64,000 bases of DNA from an uncultured Dehalococcoidia bacterium (GCA_951812395.1 CATOSD010000002.1:1106442-1170441); one strand, 5' to 3'. Numbered from the stretch's first letter, positions 45,272 to 54,908 are shown. Made by a program: numbers and translations. The notes: generated from the sequence alone by a model not told the origin.

Positions 45272-46375
45272 ATGACCGAGGCCTTAAGGCGAACGCCGCT
45301 TTACGATACGCACGTAGAGCTTGGCGGCAGGATGGTGCCATTCTCCGGTTGGGAGATGCCCATCCAGTATGACAGCATTCTTCTCGAAACGAGGCTGGTG
45401 CGCTTCGGTGTCGGCCTGTTCGATGTCTCTCACATGGGGCGAGTCGAGATCAGCGGGCCGGGGGCGGGTCCCCTTCTCAGCAGCGTGCTCAGCGTGAGCG
45501 CCATGGGTCTGCGCGTGGGCACGGCCCGCTACAACGTCATCTGCGACGAACAGGGCGGCATCATCGACGACGGCATCGTGTACCGGAAAGGCGATGAGCA
45601 GTTCCTGGTGATTCCGAACGCGGGCAACCGGGCCGCCGTGCTCGACTGGATCGTGAGCTGGAACAACGGGCCCGAACCGGCGGATATCGTGGACGTGTCC
45701 GACGACTACGCGATGATAGCCTGCCAGGGGCCGGCGGCCGAGTTCATCCTTGAACCCGTGGCTTCGGTTGACCTGTCCAAAATCCGGCCGTTCCGCTACG
45801 CGGACGCACAGCTCGACGGTGTGGACACGATGTTCGCGCGGACCGGCTACACGGGCGAGGACGGTTTCGAGCTTATCCTTCCCAGCGAAAGCGCTGAGCG
45901 CATCTGGTCGCTGCTGATGGACAAGGGAGCCATCGCGGCAGGACTCGGAGCGAGAGACGTGCTGCGCATGGAGGCCGGGCTGCTACTGCACGGGAGCGAC
46001 ATGAGTACGTCGGTGAATCCATACGAGGCAGCGTTGGAGAGATTCGTCCGGCCCAATCGCAGGCGGTACATCGCTGGGGAAGCGCTTCGACGCATACGTG
46101 ACGAGGGCGTCAGCAGGCGTATGGTCGGCTTCAATATGGTGGAGCGAGGCATACCCCGGCACGGTTACGCCATACTGGGCGAGTCGGGACAGATAGGTGA
46201 GGTCACAAGCGGGGGCTATTCGCCAACTCTTGACAGAAGTATCGGCATGGGCTACGTTCAGACCGAGTATTCGAACGAAGGCTCGCGCTTCACAATCGAC
46301 ATCAGAGGGAGGAGCGTAGAGGCCGAGGTGACGGGCCTGCCGTTTTACACTCGGAGGCGGAGAAGCAACTCATGA
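45272..46375 (+). CDS. gcvT: Glycine cleavage system aminomethyltransferase
   Basis: RRTPLYDTHVELGGRMVPFSGWEMPIQYDSI; GLFDVSHMGRVEISG; FARTGYTGEDGFEL. Confidence 0.96.
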   Translation: MTEALRRTPLYDTHVELGGRMVPFSGWEMPIQYDSILLETRLVRFGVGLFDVSHMGRVEISGPGAGPLLSSVLSVSAMGLRVGTARYNVICDEQGGIIDDGIVYRKGDEQFLVIPNAGNRAAVLDWIVSWNNGPEPADIVDVSDDYAMIACQGPAAEFILEPVASVDLSKIRPFRYADAQLDGVDTMFARTGYTGEDGFELILPSESAERIWSLLMDKGAIAAGLGARDVLRMEAGLLLHGSDMSTSVNPYEAALERFVRPNRRRYIAGEALRRIRDEGVSRRMVGFNMVERGIPRHGYAILGESGQIGEVTSGGYSPTLDRSIGMGYVQTEYSNEGSRFTIDIRGRSVEAEVTGLPFYTRRRRSNS

Positions 46376-46761
46376 ACCCTGCCGACCTGAGGTATTCGAA
46401 GGAGCACGAATGGCTGCGAATGGAGTCTGACGACATCGGAGTTGTGGGTATCACCGAGTTTGCCGCGGACAGCCTGGGCGACGTGGTCTTCGTGGAGTTG
46501 CCGGAAGTCGGGGCGACGCTGGCTCAGTTCGAGAAGATGGGCGAGATTGAGTCGGTCAAGGCCGTCTCGGACCTGTTCACGCCGATCAGCGGAGAGGTGC
46601 TCGAGGTTAACGAGGGGCTTGTGGACGGCCCACAGCTCGTGAACGAATCCCCATTCCACTTCGGGTGGATGCTGCGGGTCCAACTCAGTGAAAAGACCGA
46701 TGTTGACAACCTGTTGAGCGCGGAGGAGTACGACGCCTTGATCTCCGCGGAGGAGGCTTAA
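46372..46761 (+). CDS. gcvH: Glycine cleavage system H protein
   Basis: LRYSKEHEWLRME; GDVVFVELPEVGATL; MGEIESVKAVSDLFTPISGEVLEVNEGL (lipoyl Lys). Confidence 0.97.
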   Translation: MNPADLRYSKEHEWLRMESDDIGVVGITEFAADSLGDVVFVELPEVGATLAQFEKMGEIESVKAVSDLFTPISGEVLEVNEGLVDGPQLVNESPFHFGWMLRVQLSEKTDVDNLLSAEEYDALISAEEA

Positions 46762-46769
46762 CCGCCCAT

Positions 46770-48101
46770 ATGGAGAATGGCAACTTCGTTTCTCCCTACG
46801 TACCAAGCACAGAGAGCGACCGCAGGTACATGCTCGACGCCATAGGCGTCGATTCGGTCGAAGAGCTGTTCCAGGACATACCCGAACAGCATCGCAATCC
46901 CACGCTGGACCTTCCCCCTCCCAAGTCAGAGTTCGAGTTGATGCGACACGTCGCGGCCCTTTCCGCGATGAACAAGGTGCCGGGCGACTACGCCTGCTTC
47001 CTGGGCGCCGGCTCATACCGTCACCACGTACCCGCCATAGTGCGGCAGATAACCAGCCGCAGCGAGTACGTGACCTCGTACACGCCCTATCAACCCGAGG
47101 TGTCGCAGGGCACGCTTCAGACCGAGTTCGAGTTCCAGACCCTGTGTGCCCAGCTAACGGGCATGGAGGTTGCCAACGCCGGGATGTACGACGGCTCCAC
47201 GTCACTCGCCGAGGGCGTCCTGATGGCCGCGCGGGTGACCAGGCGCGACCGCGTCGCGGTCCTGTCCAGCGTCTCGCCGATGTACACGGAGGTGCTGGAC
47301 ACCTACACGCAGGCGCCGGGCATCGAACTGTATTCCGTGCCGAGCGACGCCTCTGAACTGCGGGAGGGCACGGCCTGCTTGGTGGTGCAGCAGCCTAACT
47401 TCTTCGGCTATATGGAGGAGATGGAGCGGCTGTCGGAGCTGGCGCACTCCAGCGGCGCGCTGCTTGTCTGCTACGTGGACCCGCTGTCTCTGGGCATGTT
47501 CGTGCCGCCGGGCGAGTACGACGCCGACATAGTGGCGGCAGAGGGCCAGGCTCTGGGAGTCGCGCCGACCTACGGGGGGCCATACGTGGGCATATTCGCC
47601 TGTAAGGAGCGATACATGCGCCAGATGCCCGGACGCATAGTCGGGCGCACCGTCGACACACGGGGCCGCACCGCCTACGTGCTGACGCTCCAGACCAGAG
47701 AGCAGCACATCCGCCGGGAGCGCGCCACGTCCAACATCTGCACCAGCGTTGCGCTGATCGCGTTGATGACCACCGTGTACATGACGGCCAACGGAAGGCG
47801 GGGCCTTCGGCACATCGCCGAGCTGACTTACCACAAGTCTCACTATGCGGCCTCGCTGATCGAGGAGATTCCTGTCTACTCCCTTCCCATGAATGGACCG
47901 TTCTTCCAGGAGTTCGTGGTCAGTTGCCCGCTGCCTCCCGCGGAATTGAACGAGCGGTTGCTCGAGCACAAGATCATCGGTGGATTGGACGTGAGTGACC
48001 AGGTGCCGAACGGCATGCTGCTGTGCGTCACAGAGGTCAACAGCAGGGATGAGATCGAGCGGCTCGCGACGGCCCTCGAGGAGATAGGCGCGAAGGCATG
48101 A
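46770..48101 (+). CDS. gcvPA: Glycine dehydrogenase (decarboxylating) subunit 1
   Basis: FLGAGSYRHHVPAIVRQITSRSEYVTSYTPYQPEVSQGTLQTEFEFQTLCAQLTGMEVANAGMYDG. Confidence 0.97.
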   Translation: MENGNFVSPYVPSTESDRRYMLDAIGVDSVEELFQDIPEQHRNPTLDLPPPKSEFELMRHVAALSAMNKVPGDYACFLGAGSYRHHVPAIVRQITSRSEYVTSYTPYQPEVSQGTLQTEFEFQTLCAQLTGMEVANAGMYDGSTSLAEGVLMAARVTRRDRVAVLSSVSPMYTEVLDTYTQAPGIELYSVPSDASELREGTACLVVQQPNFFGYMEEMERLSELAHSSGALLVCYVDPLSLGMFVPPGEYDADIVAAEGQALGVAPTYGGPYVGIFACKERYMRQMPGRIVGRTVDTRGRTAYVLTLQTREQHIRRERATSNICTSVALIALMTTVYMTANGRRGLRHIAELTYHKSHYAASLIEEIPVYSLPMNGPFFQEFVVSCPLPPAELNERLLEHKIIGGLDVSDQVPNGMLLCVTEVNSRDEIERLATALEEIGAKA

Positions 48102-49585
48102 ACCCACTGCTTGATAGATACGAGCGCGACCGCCGGCGCCTCCTGATGGAGCGCAGCGTGAGCGGCCGGCTCGGCACTACCCTGCAGCCCCTGGACGTGC
48201 CGGAACAGCCGTTGCCCCCGTCCGATATGCTGCGCGGGGATTTGCCTATGCCGGAAGTGAGCGAAGGGGAGATAGTCCGCTACTTTTCGCAGCTCAGCCA
48301 GTTCAACTTCTCGATCGACCACAACTTCTACCCGCTTGGCAGTTGTACTATGAAATACAACCCCAAGCTGAACGACGAAATCTCGTCCACACCGGGCATG
48401 GCCCAGCTCCACCCATACCAGCCGGAGTCCACGGTGCAGGGCGCTCTGAAGCTAATGTACGAGCTGCAGGGCTACCTGAACGAGATTACCGGCATGTCCG
48501 CAAACTCGCTCGCCCCGATGGCGGGCGCGGACGGCGAGTTGGCAGGGATGCTGATGACGCGGGCCTACCACCTCGCCAACGGCGACGCGCAGCGCAAGTA
48601 CGTGCTGATCCCGGACAGCGCCCACGGAACCAATCCGGCGTCGGCCGCGATGGCGGGGTTCGAGGTCGTCACGCTGCCGTCGGACGCGAGGGGTGATACC
48701 GACCTCGACGCGCTGCGAAGCTCGGTCAGCGACGAGCTCGCCGGACTGATGATCACCCTGCCGAGCACGCTTGGGCTGTTCGACGGGCACATCCTGGAGG
48801 TGTGTCGCGTCGTCAGCGAGGCGGGCGGCATCGTCTACGGAGACGGCGCGAACCTCAACGCGCTACTGGGCCGTGTGAAGCTGGGCGACCTGGGATTCGA
48901 CGTCGTCCACTCCAACCTGCACAAGACCTTCACCCAGCCGCACGGCGGAGGCGGGCCGGGCGCCGGTCCGGTGATTGCCGGACCGAAGCTGGAGCCATAC
49001 CTGCCGACACCGATCGTCACCCGCCACGTGGAGGAAGACGGCTCGGAGCGCTACTCGCTGTCCGCTCCTGAGAACAGCATTGGCCGCATGGGCGCGTTCC
49101 ACGGCAACTTCGGTGCGCTTCTCCGCGCCTACGCCTACATCGCCACCCTCGGAGCACCGGGCATCGCCGGCATCAGCGAGGACGCGGTCATCAACGCGAA
49201 TTACATACTGAGCCGGCTCAAGGACGACTTCGATCTGCCCTACGACCGAGTCTGTATGCACGAGGTGGTGTTATCCGCCCGAAGTATGAAGCGGGCGCAC
49301 GGCGTGAACGCGCTCGACGTCGCCAAACGACTGATCGACTACGGCATACACCCTCCCACGATGTACTTCCCTCTCATCGTGGAGGAGGCGCTGATGATCG
49401 AGCCGACCGAAACCGAGTCCAGGGAGACGCTGGACTACTTCATCGAAGTGATGAAGACCATCGCGCAAGAGGCCGCCGACGAGCCGGACCTGCTCCACGA
49501 CGCGCCGCACGACACGCCCAACACGCGGCTGGACGAGGCGCTGGCCGCCCGCCGGCCATATCTGCGCTGGCGCCCCGAACCCTAA
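48098..49585 (+). CDS. gcvPB: Glycine dehydrogenase (decarboxylating) subunit 2
   Basis: DHNFYPLGSCTMKYNPKLNDEISSTPGMAQLHPYQPE; PDSAHGTNPASAAMAGFEVVTLPSD; HSNLHKTFTQPHGGGGPGAGPV. Confidence 0.97.
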   Translation: MNPLLDRYERDRRRLLMERSVSGRLGTTLQPLDVPEQPLPPSDMLRGDLPMPEVSEGEIVRYFSQLSQFNFSIDHNFYPLGSCTMKYNPKLNDEISSTPGMAQLHPYQPESTVQGALKLMYELQGYLNEITGMSANSLAPMAGADGELAGMLMTRAYHLANGDAQRKYVLIPDSAHGTNPASAAMAGFEVVTLPSDARGDTDLDALRSSVSDELAGLMITLPSTLGLFDGHILEVCRVVSEAGGIVYGDGANLNALLGRVKLGDLGFDVVHSNLHKTFTQPHGGGGPGAGPVIAGPKLEPYLPTPIVTRHVEEDGSERYSLSAPENSIGRMGAFHGNFGALLRAYAYIATLGAPGIAGISEDAVINANYILSRLKDDFDLPYDRVCMHEVVLSARSMKRAHGVNALDVAKRLIDYGIHPPTMYFPLIVEEALMIEPTETESRETLDYFIEVMKTIAQEAADEPDLLHDAPHDTPNTRLDEALAARRPYLRWRPEP

Positions 49586-49634
49586 CCGGCCATCCAGAAG
49601 CAGCTCAACACCAATTCAGAGCCAGGAGAAGCAA

Positions 49635-50093
49635 ATGATAGAGGTAGGCCAAGCCGCGCCCGACTTTACCCTACGGGCCCATAATGGCGAGAGTGTTACT
49701 CTCAGCCAGTACAAAGGCGACAAGAACGTAGTCCTGTCGTTCCACCTGTTCTCCTTCACAGGCGGTTGAACGCATCAGGTCTCCTCTTTCCGAATGGCCA
49801 ACGCGGCCTTCGAGAGGAAGGATACCCAGGTTCTGGGTATTAGCACCGATGCTGCCCCCACACAAACTGCCTTCGCGTCGTCCATAGGCGGATTGCCGTA
49901 TCCTCTGCTGGGCGACTTCCACCCGAAGGGAAGCGTCGCTCAACTCTTCGGCATCTACAACGACGACCGAGGCACGTCCAACCGCGCAATCATAATTGTC
50001 GACAAGGATGGCGTGGTGCGGTATGTGCGCACCTACGAGAGCATGGCCGGGCTCAGCCCGGAGGCCATTCTGGAAGAGGTGGACAAGCTTTAG
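49635..50093 (+). CDS. Peroxiredoxin-like selenoprotein: in-frame TGA (49767-49769) at the peroxidatic position
   Basis: MIEVGQAAPDFTLRAHNGESVTLSQYKGDKNVVLSFHLFSFTGG-U-THQVSSFRMANAAFERKDTQVLGISTDAAPTQTAFASSIGGLPYPLLGDFHPKG...; 49635, 49767 and 49794 are in the same frame; the ORF track gives only the 3' part (49794..50093). Confidence 0.88.
49783..49817 (+). promoter_or_regulatory. Candidate bacterial SECIS hairpin
   Basis: CCUCU/AGAGG, left bulge UUC, CGAA/UUCG, bulged U, GGCC/GGCC, loop AACGC; starts 13 nt after the UGA. Confidence 0.7.
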
Positions 50094-50157
50094 CGCCGGT
50101 GCGGCGGACGGGGCCGGGGCGAACCGGCGCCGGCGCCCTGCCGCGCTTGGAGCGCCG

Positions 50158-50982
50158 ATGCACGCGAACGCCACACGAGCGCCCGAATTCAGGGAGGGCG
50201 ACTCGGCACTGCTGATAGACCGCAAGGGCCGGCGCTACATGGTGCGTCTCGAGCGGTCCGCGGAGTTCCACACCCACATCGGTCACTTCAGCCACGACGA
50301 GCTGCTGGGCCAGGATGAGGGCGCGTGGCTCCTAACGTCCAAGGGCCACTACCTCCTCGCGGTCAAGCCGACGATGGCCGACTTCACGCTGGAGATGCCT
50401 CGCATCGCCACCGTCGTCTATCCCAAGGACCTCGGCGCAATACTGGTGTACGGCGACATCTTCCCTGGGGCCAGGGTGCTCGAAGCGGGCGCCGGGTCGG
50501 GCGCGCTCACGGCGACGCTGCTGAGGGCCGTCGGGCCAACGGGGTTCGTGGCCTCCTACGACGTGAGGTCGGACATGCTCGAGCGGGCGCGGTCTAACGT
50601 GGACTCGCTGTTTCCGGACTCGAACAATCTCAGCCTGAAACTCGGCGACGTGGGCGAGGGCTTCTCCGAGGAGGGCCTCGACCGCATCGTGCTCGACCTG
50701 CCGGAGCCCTGGCACGTGGCCCCGCACGCCGAAGAGCGGTTGCTGCCCGGCGGCATATTTCTGAGCTTTCTGCCGACCATCCTGCAGGTGCACCAGCTCA
50801 CGGAGACGCTCCGTGAGCTTCGCACTTTCGACCTGATCGAGACGTTCGAGGTAATGCAGCGCGGCTGGACCGTGGGCCGGCGCAACGTGCGCCCGGACCA
50901 CCGCATGGTGGCGCATACCGGTTTCGTCACCACGGCCCGCAGGTGCTCGCCGCGCCCTCAGGCCGACGGCGGCGGCGCATAG
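50158..50982 (+). CDS. tRNA (adenine-N1)-methyltransferase TrmI family
   Basis: FSHDELLGQDEGAWLLTSKGHYLLAVKPTMADFTLEMPRIATVVYPKDLGAIL; GARVLEAGAGSGALTATLLRAVGPTG. Confidence 0.93.
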   Translation: MHANATRAPEFREGDSALLIDRKGRRYMVRLERSAEFHTHIGHFSHDELLGQDEGAWLLTSKGHYLLAVKPTMADFTLEMPRIATVVYPKDLGAILVYGDIFPGARVLEAGAGSGALTATLLRAVGPTGFVASYDVRSDMLERARSNVDSLFPDSNNLSLKLGDVGEGFSEEGLDRIVLDLPEPWHVAPHAEERLLPGGIFLSFLPTILQVHQLTETLRELRTFDLIETFEVMQRGWTVGRRNVRPDHRMVAHTGFVTTARRCSPRPQADGGGA

Positions 50983-51058
50983 CGGGCGCGGCCAGCCCAC
51001 GGCACAAGGCGGGCGGGATTCTCCCGCCCAGGAGAATTGCCGGTAGCGGAGGTGATTC

Positions 51059-51616
51059 ATGGACAGCATAACGGCAAAAGAGGTTGTGGAAGAGTACGCC
51101 AAGAGCGATAGCCTGCGCAAACACCTGCGCGCCGTCGAGACATGCATGAGGGCCTACGCCCGCAAATACGGCGAGGACGAGGAGTTGTGGGGTATCGCGG
51201 GCCTGGTCCACGACTTCGATTGGGAGGTCTGCCCTACCCCGGAGTCCCATCCCACCTACGGCGCTGAGATTCTGCGCTCCCGCGGCTTTCCCGAGGAAAT
51301 CGTCCGCGCGGTGCTCTCGCACGGCAACCACACCGGCATAGCCCGCGAGACCCAACTTGAGAAGGCCCTCTTCGCCTGCGACGAGCTGTCGGGTTTCGTG
51401 ACTGCGGTCGCGCTCGTCCGGCCCACGAAAAGCCTGTCCGACACCAAGGTCAGGTCGGTCAAGCGGAAGTTCAAGGACAAGCGCTTCGCTGCCTCGGTGA
51501 GCAGAGAGGACATCTTCCAGGGCGCCGAGGAGCTGGAAGTGGACCTGGACGAGCACATCGCGTTCATCATCGAGTCTCTCAAGCCGGTTGCGGCGGAGCT
51601 GGGCCTCAACGAGTAG
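51059..51616 (+). CDS. HD domain phosphohydrolase
   Basis: GLVHDFDWEVCPTPESHPTYGAEILRSRGFPEEIVRAVLSHGNH. Confidence 0.9.
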   Translation: MDSITAKEVVEEYAKSDSLRKHLRAVETCMRAYARKYGEDEELWGIAGLVHDFDWEVCPTPESHPTYGAEILRSRGFPEEIVRAVLSHGNHTGIARETQLEKALFACDELSGFVTAVALVRPTKSLSDTKVRSVKRKFKDKRFAASVSREDIFQGAEELEVDLDEHIAFIIESLKPVAAELGLNE

Positions 51617-51623
51617 GGCGCTT

Positions 51624-52868
51624 CTAGTTTCGGCCGGGATCTTGCCCGAACGGCCATAGCCGCCCGAGGTCCGGCGGTATGCCCTCCGCGGCGTGCGGAT
51701 AGCGTCCGGCGATCAGCCTCGCGTGTTCGTCGCTGAGCAGCGGCGGCTCCAGCGACTCCGGCGGCGCGATGGCTGGTTCCTCGAGTTGGCTCTCGTTTCC
51801 GACGCGGCGCTGTAACAGCACCCGAAAATCCCCCAGGCCCCCCGGTCTGACCAAGTCGAGCATCCCCATCCGGTTCGCGTTTCGCTCAGCGTCACTCAGC
51901 GCCACAGTTCGGAGTCGCTGGAGCATGTCGCCGAATCCTAGGTGACGCAGGAACTGCGCCTGCGGACCAAAGGCCACAGGCTCGAGTCCTGCCTCTCGCC
52001 CCTCCGACATGACTGTCGTGAAGTCCACGTGGGCGGTTATGTCCTGCTGTCCTATCCTGGCGAATGGGTCACTGCCGCTGGTGTGCCTGTAGTGCGTCTG
52101 AAGTGTGCCGGCCATGCGTTCCGGGGCGTACAGCTCGCCAGCGGGGAAGCCGTAGTCGATCGTGAGCAGGTAGCCGACGTCCAACGCCGCCGCGACGTTT
52201 CTCAGCCAGGGCCGCAGCTCAAGGCAGACTTCGCCCCGAAAGCCCTCCGGCAGGGACAGTCCCAGGCTCTCCAGTCGTTCTGCCAGCAGAGGTGAGGACG
52301 GTTCGCCCACCTCCTCCGCCAACCCTCCCTCGCTGTCCGGCACGATATACATTTCACGAATTGCGCCTTCCTCTATGCGGAATCGGTGGAATGGCAGGGC
52401 GTCCAGCAGTTCGTTAGCGATGACGCACCCGGTCACGCCGCTAAGCGGCAGGCGGTCGCTGATTATTGGCTGCACCTGATCGCGTGCCGGCGACGCGCCG
52501 CTCGCCCTGCGGACGTCGACCGCAACGTAGGCCAGCGCCGCCGAGAACTCCGGCGATAGCCGGTCGGCATAGGAGCAGATGTCGCGGGCCAGCAGCCCGT
52601 CTCCGGCGCCAAGCTCGACCGTGGTAAATCGCGAAGGGCGCCCCAGCCACTGCCACATCCGCCAGATCTGCACGCATAACAGAGCGCCAAAAGCGGGATG
52701 CGCCGTGGGGCTGGTGTAGAAGTCGCCGCCCTTCCCTATGCGGCCGACCTGGGTGTAGTAGCCGCCCGCGGGGTGGTACAGCGCCATCGCCATGAACTCC
52801 GCGAACGTCAGCCTGCCCCTGGCTTCCGCCTCTGCCCTGACAATGGCGCCGAGCGAGCTAGCGGACAC
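51624..52868 (-). CDS. MidA/NDUFAF7-like SAM-dependent methyltransferase
   Basis: GRLTFAEFMAMALYHPAGGYYTQVGRIGKGGDFYTSPTAHPAFGALL; VELGAGDGLLARDI. Confidence 0.93.
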   Translation of the reverse strand: MSASSLGAIVRAEAEARGRLTFAEFMAMALYHPAGGYYTQVGRIGKGGDFYTSPTAHPAFGALLCVQIWRMWQWLGRPSRFTTVELGAGDGLLARDICSYADRLSPEFSAALAYVAVDVRRASGASPARDQVQPIISDRLPLSGVTGCVIANELLDALPFHRFRIEEGAIREMYIVPDSEGGLAEEVGEPSSPLLAERLESLGLSLPEGFRGEVCLELRPWLRNVAAALDVGYLLTIDYGFPAGELYAPERMAGTLQTHYRHTSGSDPFARIGQQDITAHVDFTTVMSEGREAGLEPVAFGPQAQFLRHLGFGDMLQRLRTVALSDAERNANRMGMLDLVRPGGLGDFRVLLQRRVGNESQLEEPAIAPPESLEPPLLSDEHARLIAGRYPHAAEGIPPDLGRLWPFGQDPGRN

Positions 52869-53043
52869 GGAACGAACGAAGGGCGTCGCTCACGGCCGCG
52901 GTGAGGCGATGCTTGACAGTGTCGGTTGACGCTACGCGGCTGCCGGCTGTCGCGGCGAATAGGAGGTGGGGGCTGTGTTCGGAATTGGGAGGGGGCATAG
53001 TGAAGCGGGCGAAGGCGGGGAGTGGAAGGGCCGGTGTCGTCAA

Positions 53044-53070
53044 AACGGCAGGGCGTGTATCCCTGCCGTT
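53044..53070 (-). terminator. Intrinsic terminator (10-bp stem, 7-nt loop, TTTT)
   Basis: Minus strand AACGGCAGGG-atacacg-CCCTGCCGTT then TTTT; downstream of the 53183..53386 gene. Confidence 0.65.
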
Positions 53071-53182
53071 GGGTTCATGTGGCGGTTCGGTTCTCTGGGG
53101 CGGACCTTCGCCTCTCCTTCGAGGGTGCCGAGTGCTCGCCAGGATATGGCAAGCAAGCCGTTCCGGGCCTTCAGGTGCGCGC

Positions 53183-53386
53183 TTAGCCGCCGCGCGCCTG
53201 GCGGGCCCTTCTGCTCTGCGCGCTCTCCCTGTCCCAGCCGGAGCCGGGTATGGAGTTGCGAAACTCAGCCTGCGCGCCACACAGCTTGCACTCGCCCATA
53301 CTGGTTGGCCCATTTGGGCTGGCAATCTTCCAGTGGTGTTGGCAGTCTGACTCTTCCGCTTCGTCCTGAGTCTCTTCATCCACCAA
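53183..53386 (-). CDS. Small zinc-ribbon-like protein
   Basis: CQHHWKIASPNGPTSMGECKLCGAQAEFRNSIPGSGWD, a pattern typical of short conserved zinc-binding proteins. Confidence 0.7.
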   Translation of the reverse strand: MVDEETQDEAEESDCQHHWKIASPNGPTSMGECKLCGAQAEFRNSIPGSGWDRESAQSRRARQARGG

Positions 53387-53431
53387 AATCTTTTCCTCTG
53401 CGAACTAACGGATCGGAGGTACTTGCGCCGC

Positions 53432-54571
53432 CTACTCTCTTTCGTCGATGGACGTGTACTCGAGGTCCATCGGTCCCGTGTACTGGAGTCTCGGCCTCAG
53501 CAGAATGTTGTTCTCGAACTGTTCGACCACCTGGGAGGTCCAACCGGGTATGCGGCCCATGGTGAAGATGGATATGAACAGGTCGTCGGGGATGTCGAGT
53601 AGGTAGTAGATAGATCCGGACCAGAAATCGACGTTTTCGCAGATACCCCTGCGGGCGTAGGGCTCCATTACCTCCGAGACGGTCTGCAGGATGGAGAACC
53701 ACTTGGGTTGGCCTTTTCGCTCGCCGAGCGCCTTCGCGTCGGGGCGCAAGTGGTTGGCGCGGGGGTCCACGGCCTTGTAGACGCGGTGTCCAAAGCCCAT
53801 CACCCTTTCGCGCCTGCTGAGCATGTCTCGGACGTAGCTCTCTGCATTCTCTTCATTGCCAATGTCCAGGGCCATCTTCATGACTTCTTCGGCCGCGCCG
53901 CCGTGCGAAGGCCCCTTGAGGACTGACACGCCTGTCGCGACGGCGCAATGAAGGTCGGCTTGAGTGGAGGCGGCGACCCTGGCGCCGAATGAGGAAGCAT
54001 TGACGCCGTGCTCCGCGTGAAGCACAAAGTCCTTGTCGATGAGGCGAACGTCCTCAGGCTCCGGTAACTCGCCGGAGAGCATGTAGAGGAAATTGCCCGC
54101 GTGGCTCAGAGACTCGTTGGGAGTAACCGGGTCCTTGCCCTCTCGTATGCGGGCGTGAGAGGCAACAATGGTTGGGGCCTGGGCCGTCAGGCGTACGCCC
54201 TTGCGCAGCGTCGCCTCTTTCGAGTTGTCGTCCACTTCCGGGTCGAACGTTGCGAGGGCTGAAATGGCCGTTCGCAGCACGTCCATGGGGTGGGCGTTCT
54301 TGGTCAGCTTGATGATGTCGATTATTTCGCCCGGCAGCCGGCGGTTAGCTTTCAACACCGCGTCGAACTCATCGAGCTCCGCTCTGTTCGGCAGCTTGCC
54401 GTAAAGTAGCAGGTAGATTGTCTCCTCGAAGGAGGCGTTCTCTGCCAGATCGTCTATGTTGTAGCCTCTATAGAGGAGCTTACCGATATTTCCATCGATG
54501 AAGCTCGAAGTCGTCCTGTCTATGTATACGTCGCGGAGGCCACGATGTAGCTCGACCTTCTCTTCGGTCAT
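53432..54571 (-). CDS. gltA: Citrate synthase family protein
   Basis: GNIGKLLYRGYNIDDLAENASFEETIYLLLYGKLPN; HAEHGVNASSFGARVAAST; LKGPSHGGAAEEVMKM; GFGHRVYKAVDPRA. Confidence 0.95.
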   Translation of the reverse strand: MTEEKVELHRGLRDVYIDRTTSSFIDGNIGKLLYRGYNIDDLAENASFEETIYLLLYGKLPNRAELDEFDAVLKANRRLPGEIIDIIKLTKNAHPMDVLRTAISALATFDPEVDDNSKEATLRKGVRLTAQAPTIVASHARIREGKDPVTPNESLSHAGNFLYMLSGELPEPEDVRLIDKDFVLHAEHGVNASSFGARVAASTQADLHCAVATGVSVLKGPSHGGAAEEVMKMALDIGNEENAESYVRDMLSRRERVMGFGHRVYKAVDPRANHLRPDAKALGERKGQPKWFSILQTVSEVMEPYARRGICENVDFWSGSIYYLLDIPDDLFISIFTMGRIPGWTSQVVEQFENNILLRPRLQYTGPMDLEYTSIDERE

Positions 54572-54681
54572 ATGACAACCCTCCCAGGCCTCGATTGCAG
54601 TTTCACCATGCGCGTGCGCTCACAAAATCGAACGCGTTGGTCGCCCGGGGTGAGGCATCTTCACACCCTCGAAGCAGGCTG

Positions 54682-54710
54682 ATTCTAGCACCCCCTAATT
54701 TGGGTGTCAA
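54682..54710 (-). promoter_or_regulatory. Promoter TTGACA-N17-TAGAAT for citrate synthase
   Basis: Minus strand TTGACA cccaaattagggggtgc TAGAAT, extended -10 TGC. Confidence 0.65.
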
Positions 54711-54759
54711 CAAAACTGCCCGGCCCATGGAGTCGACCTGCACAAAGCAACCCAGGACT

Positions 54760-54788
54760 TTGAAAAGCGCGCCCGCGTCCTATAAAAT
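54760..54788 (+). promoter_or_regulatory. Promoter TTGAAA-N17-TAAAAT for the Lrp-family regulator
   Basis: AT-rich -10 region about 120 nt before ATG 54909. Confidence 0.5.
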
Positions 54789-54908
54789 ATACCTAGAAAT
54801 TCAGCGTAAAGAGAGCATTTCCCGCCGGAGTCAAGACCCGTTCACGGCGAACGCGGATGCCACGCAAGCTGAACCGCTACCTAGCAAGACGAGGTTGAAT
54901 CCAATAAC

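Noticed and set aside
52858-53379. 173-aa minus-strand ORF and overlapping plus ORFs in the midA/zinc-protein gap
   Set aside because: Includes a clear terminator hairpin and overlaps the supported small zinc protein; no domain support.
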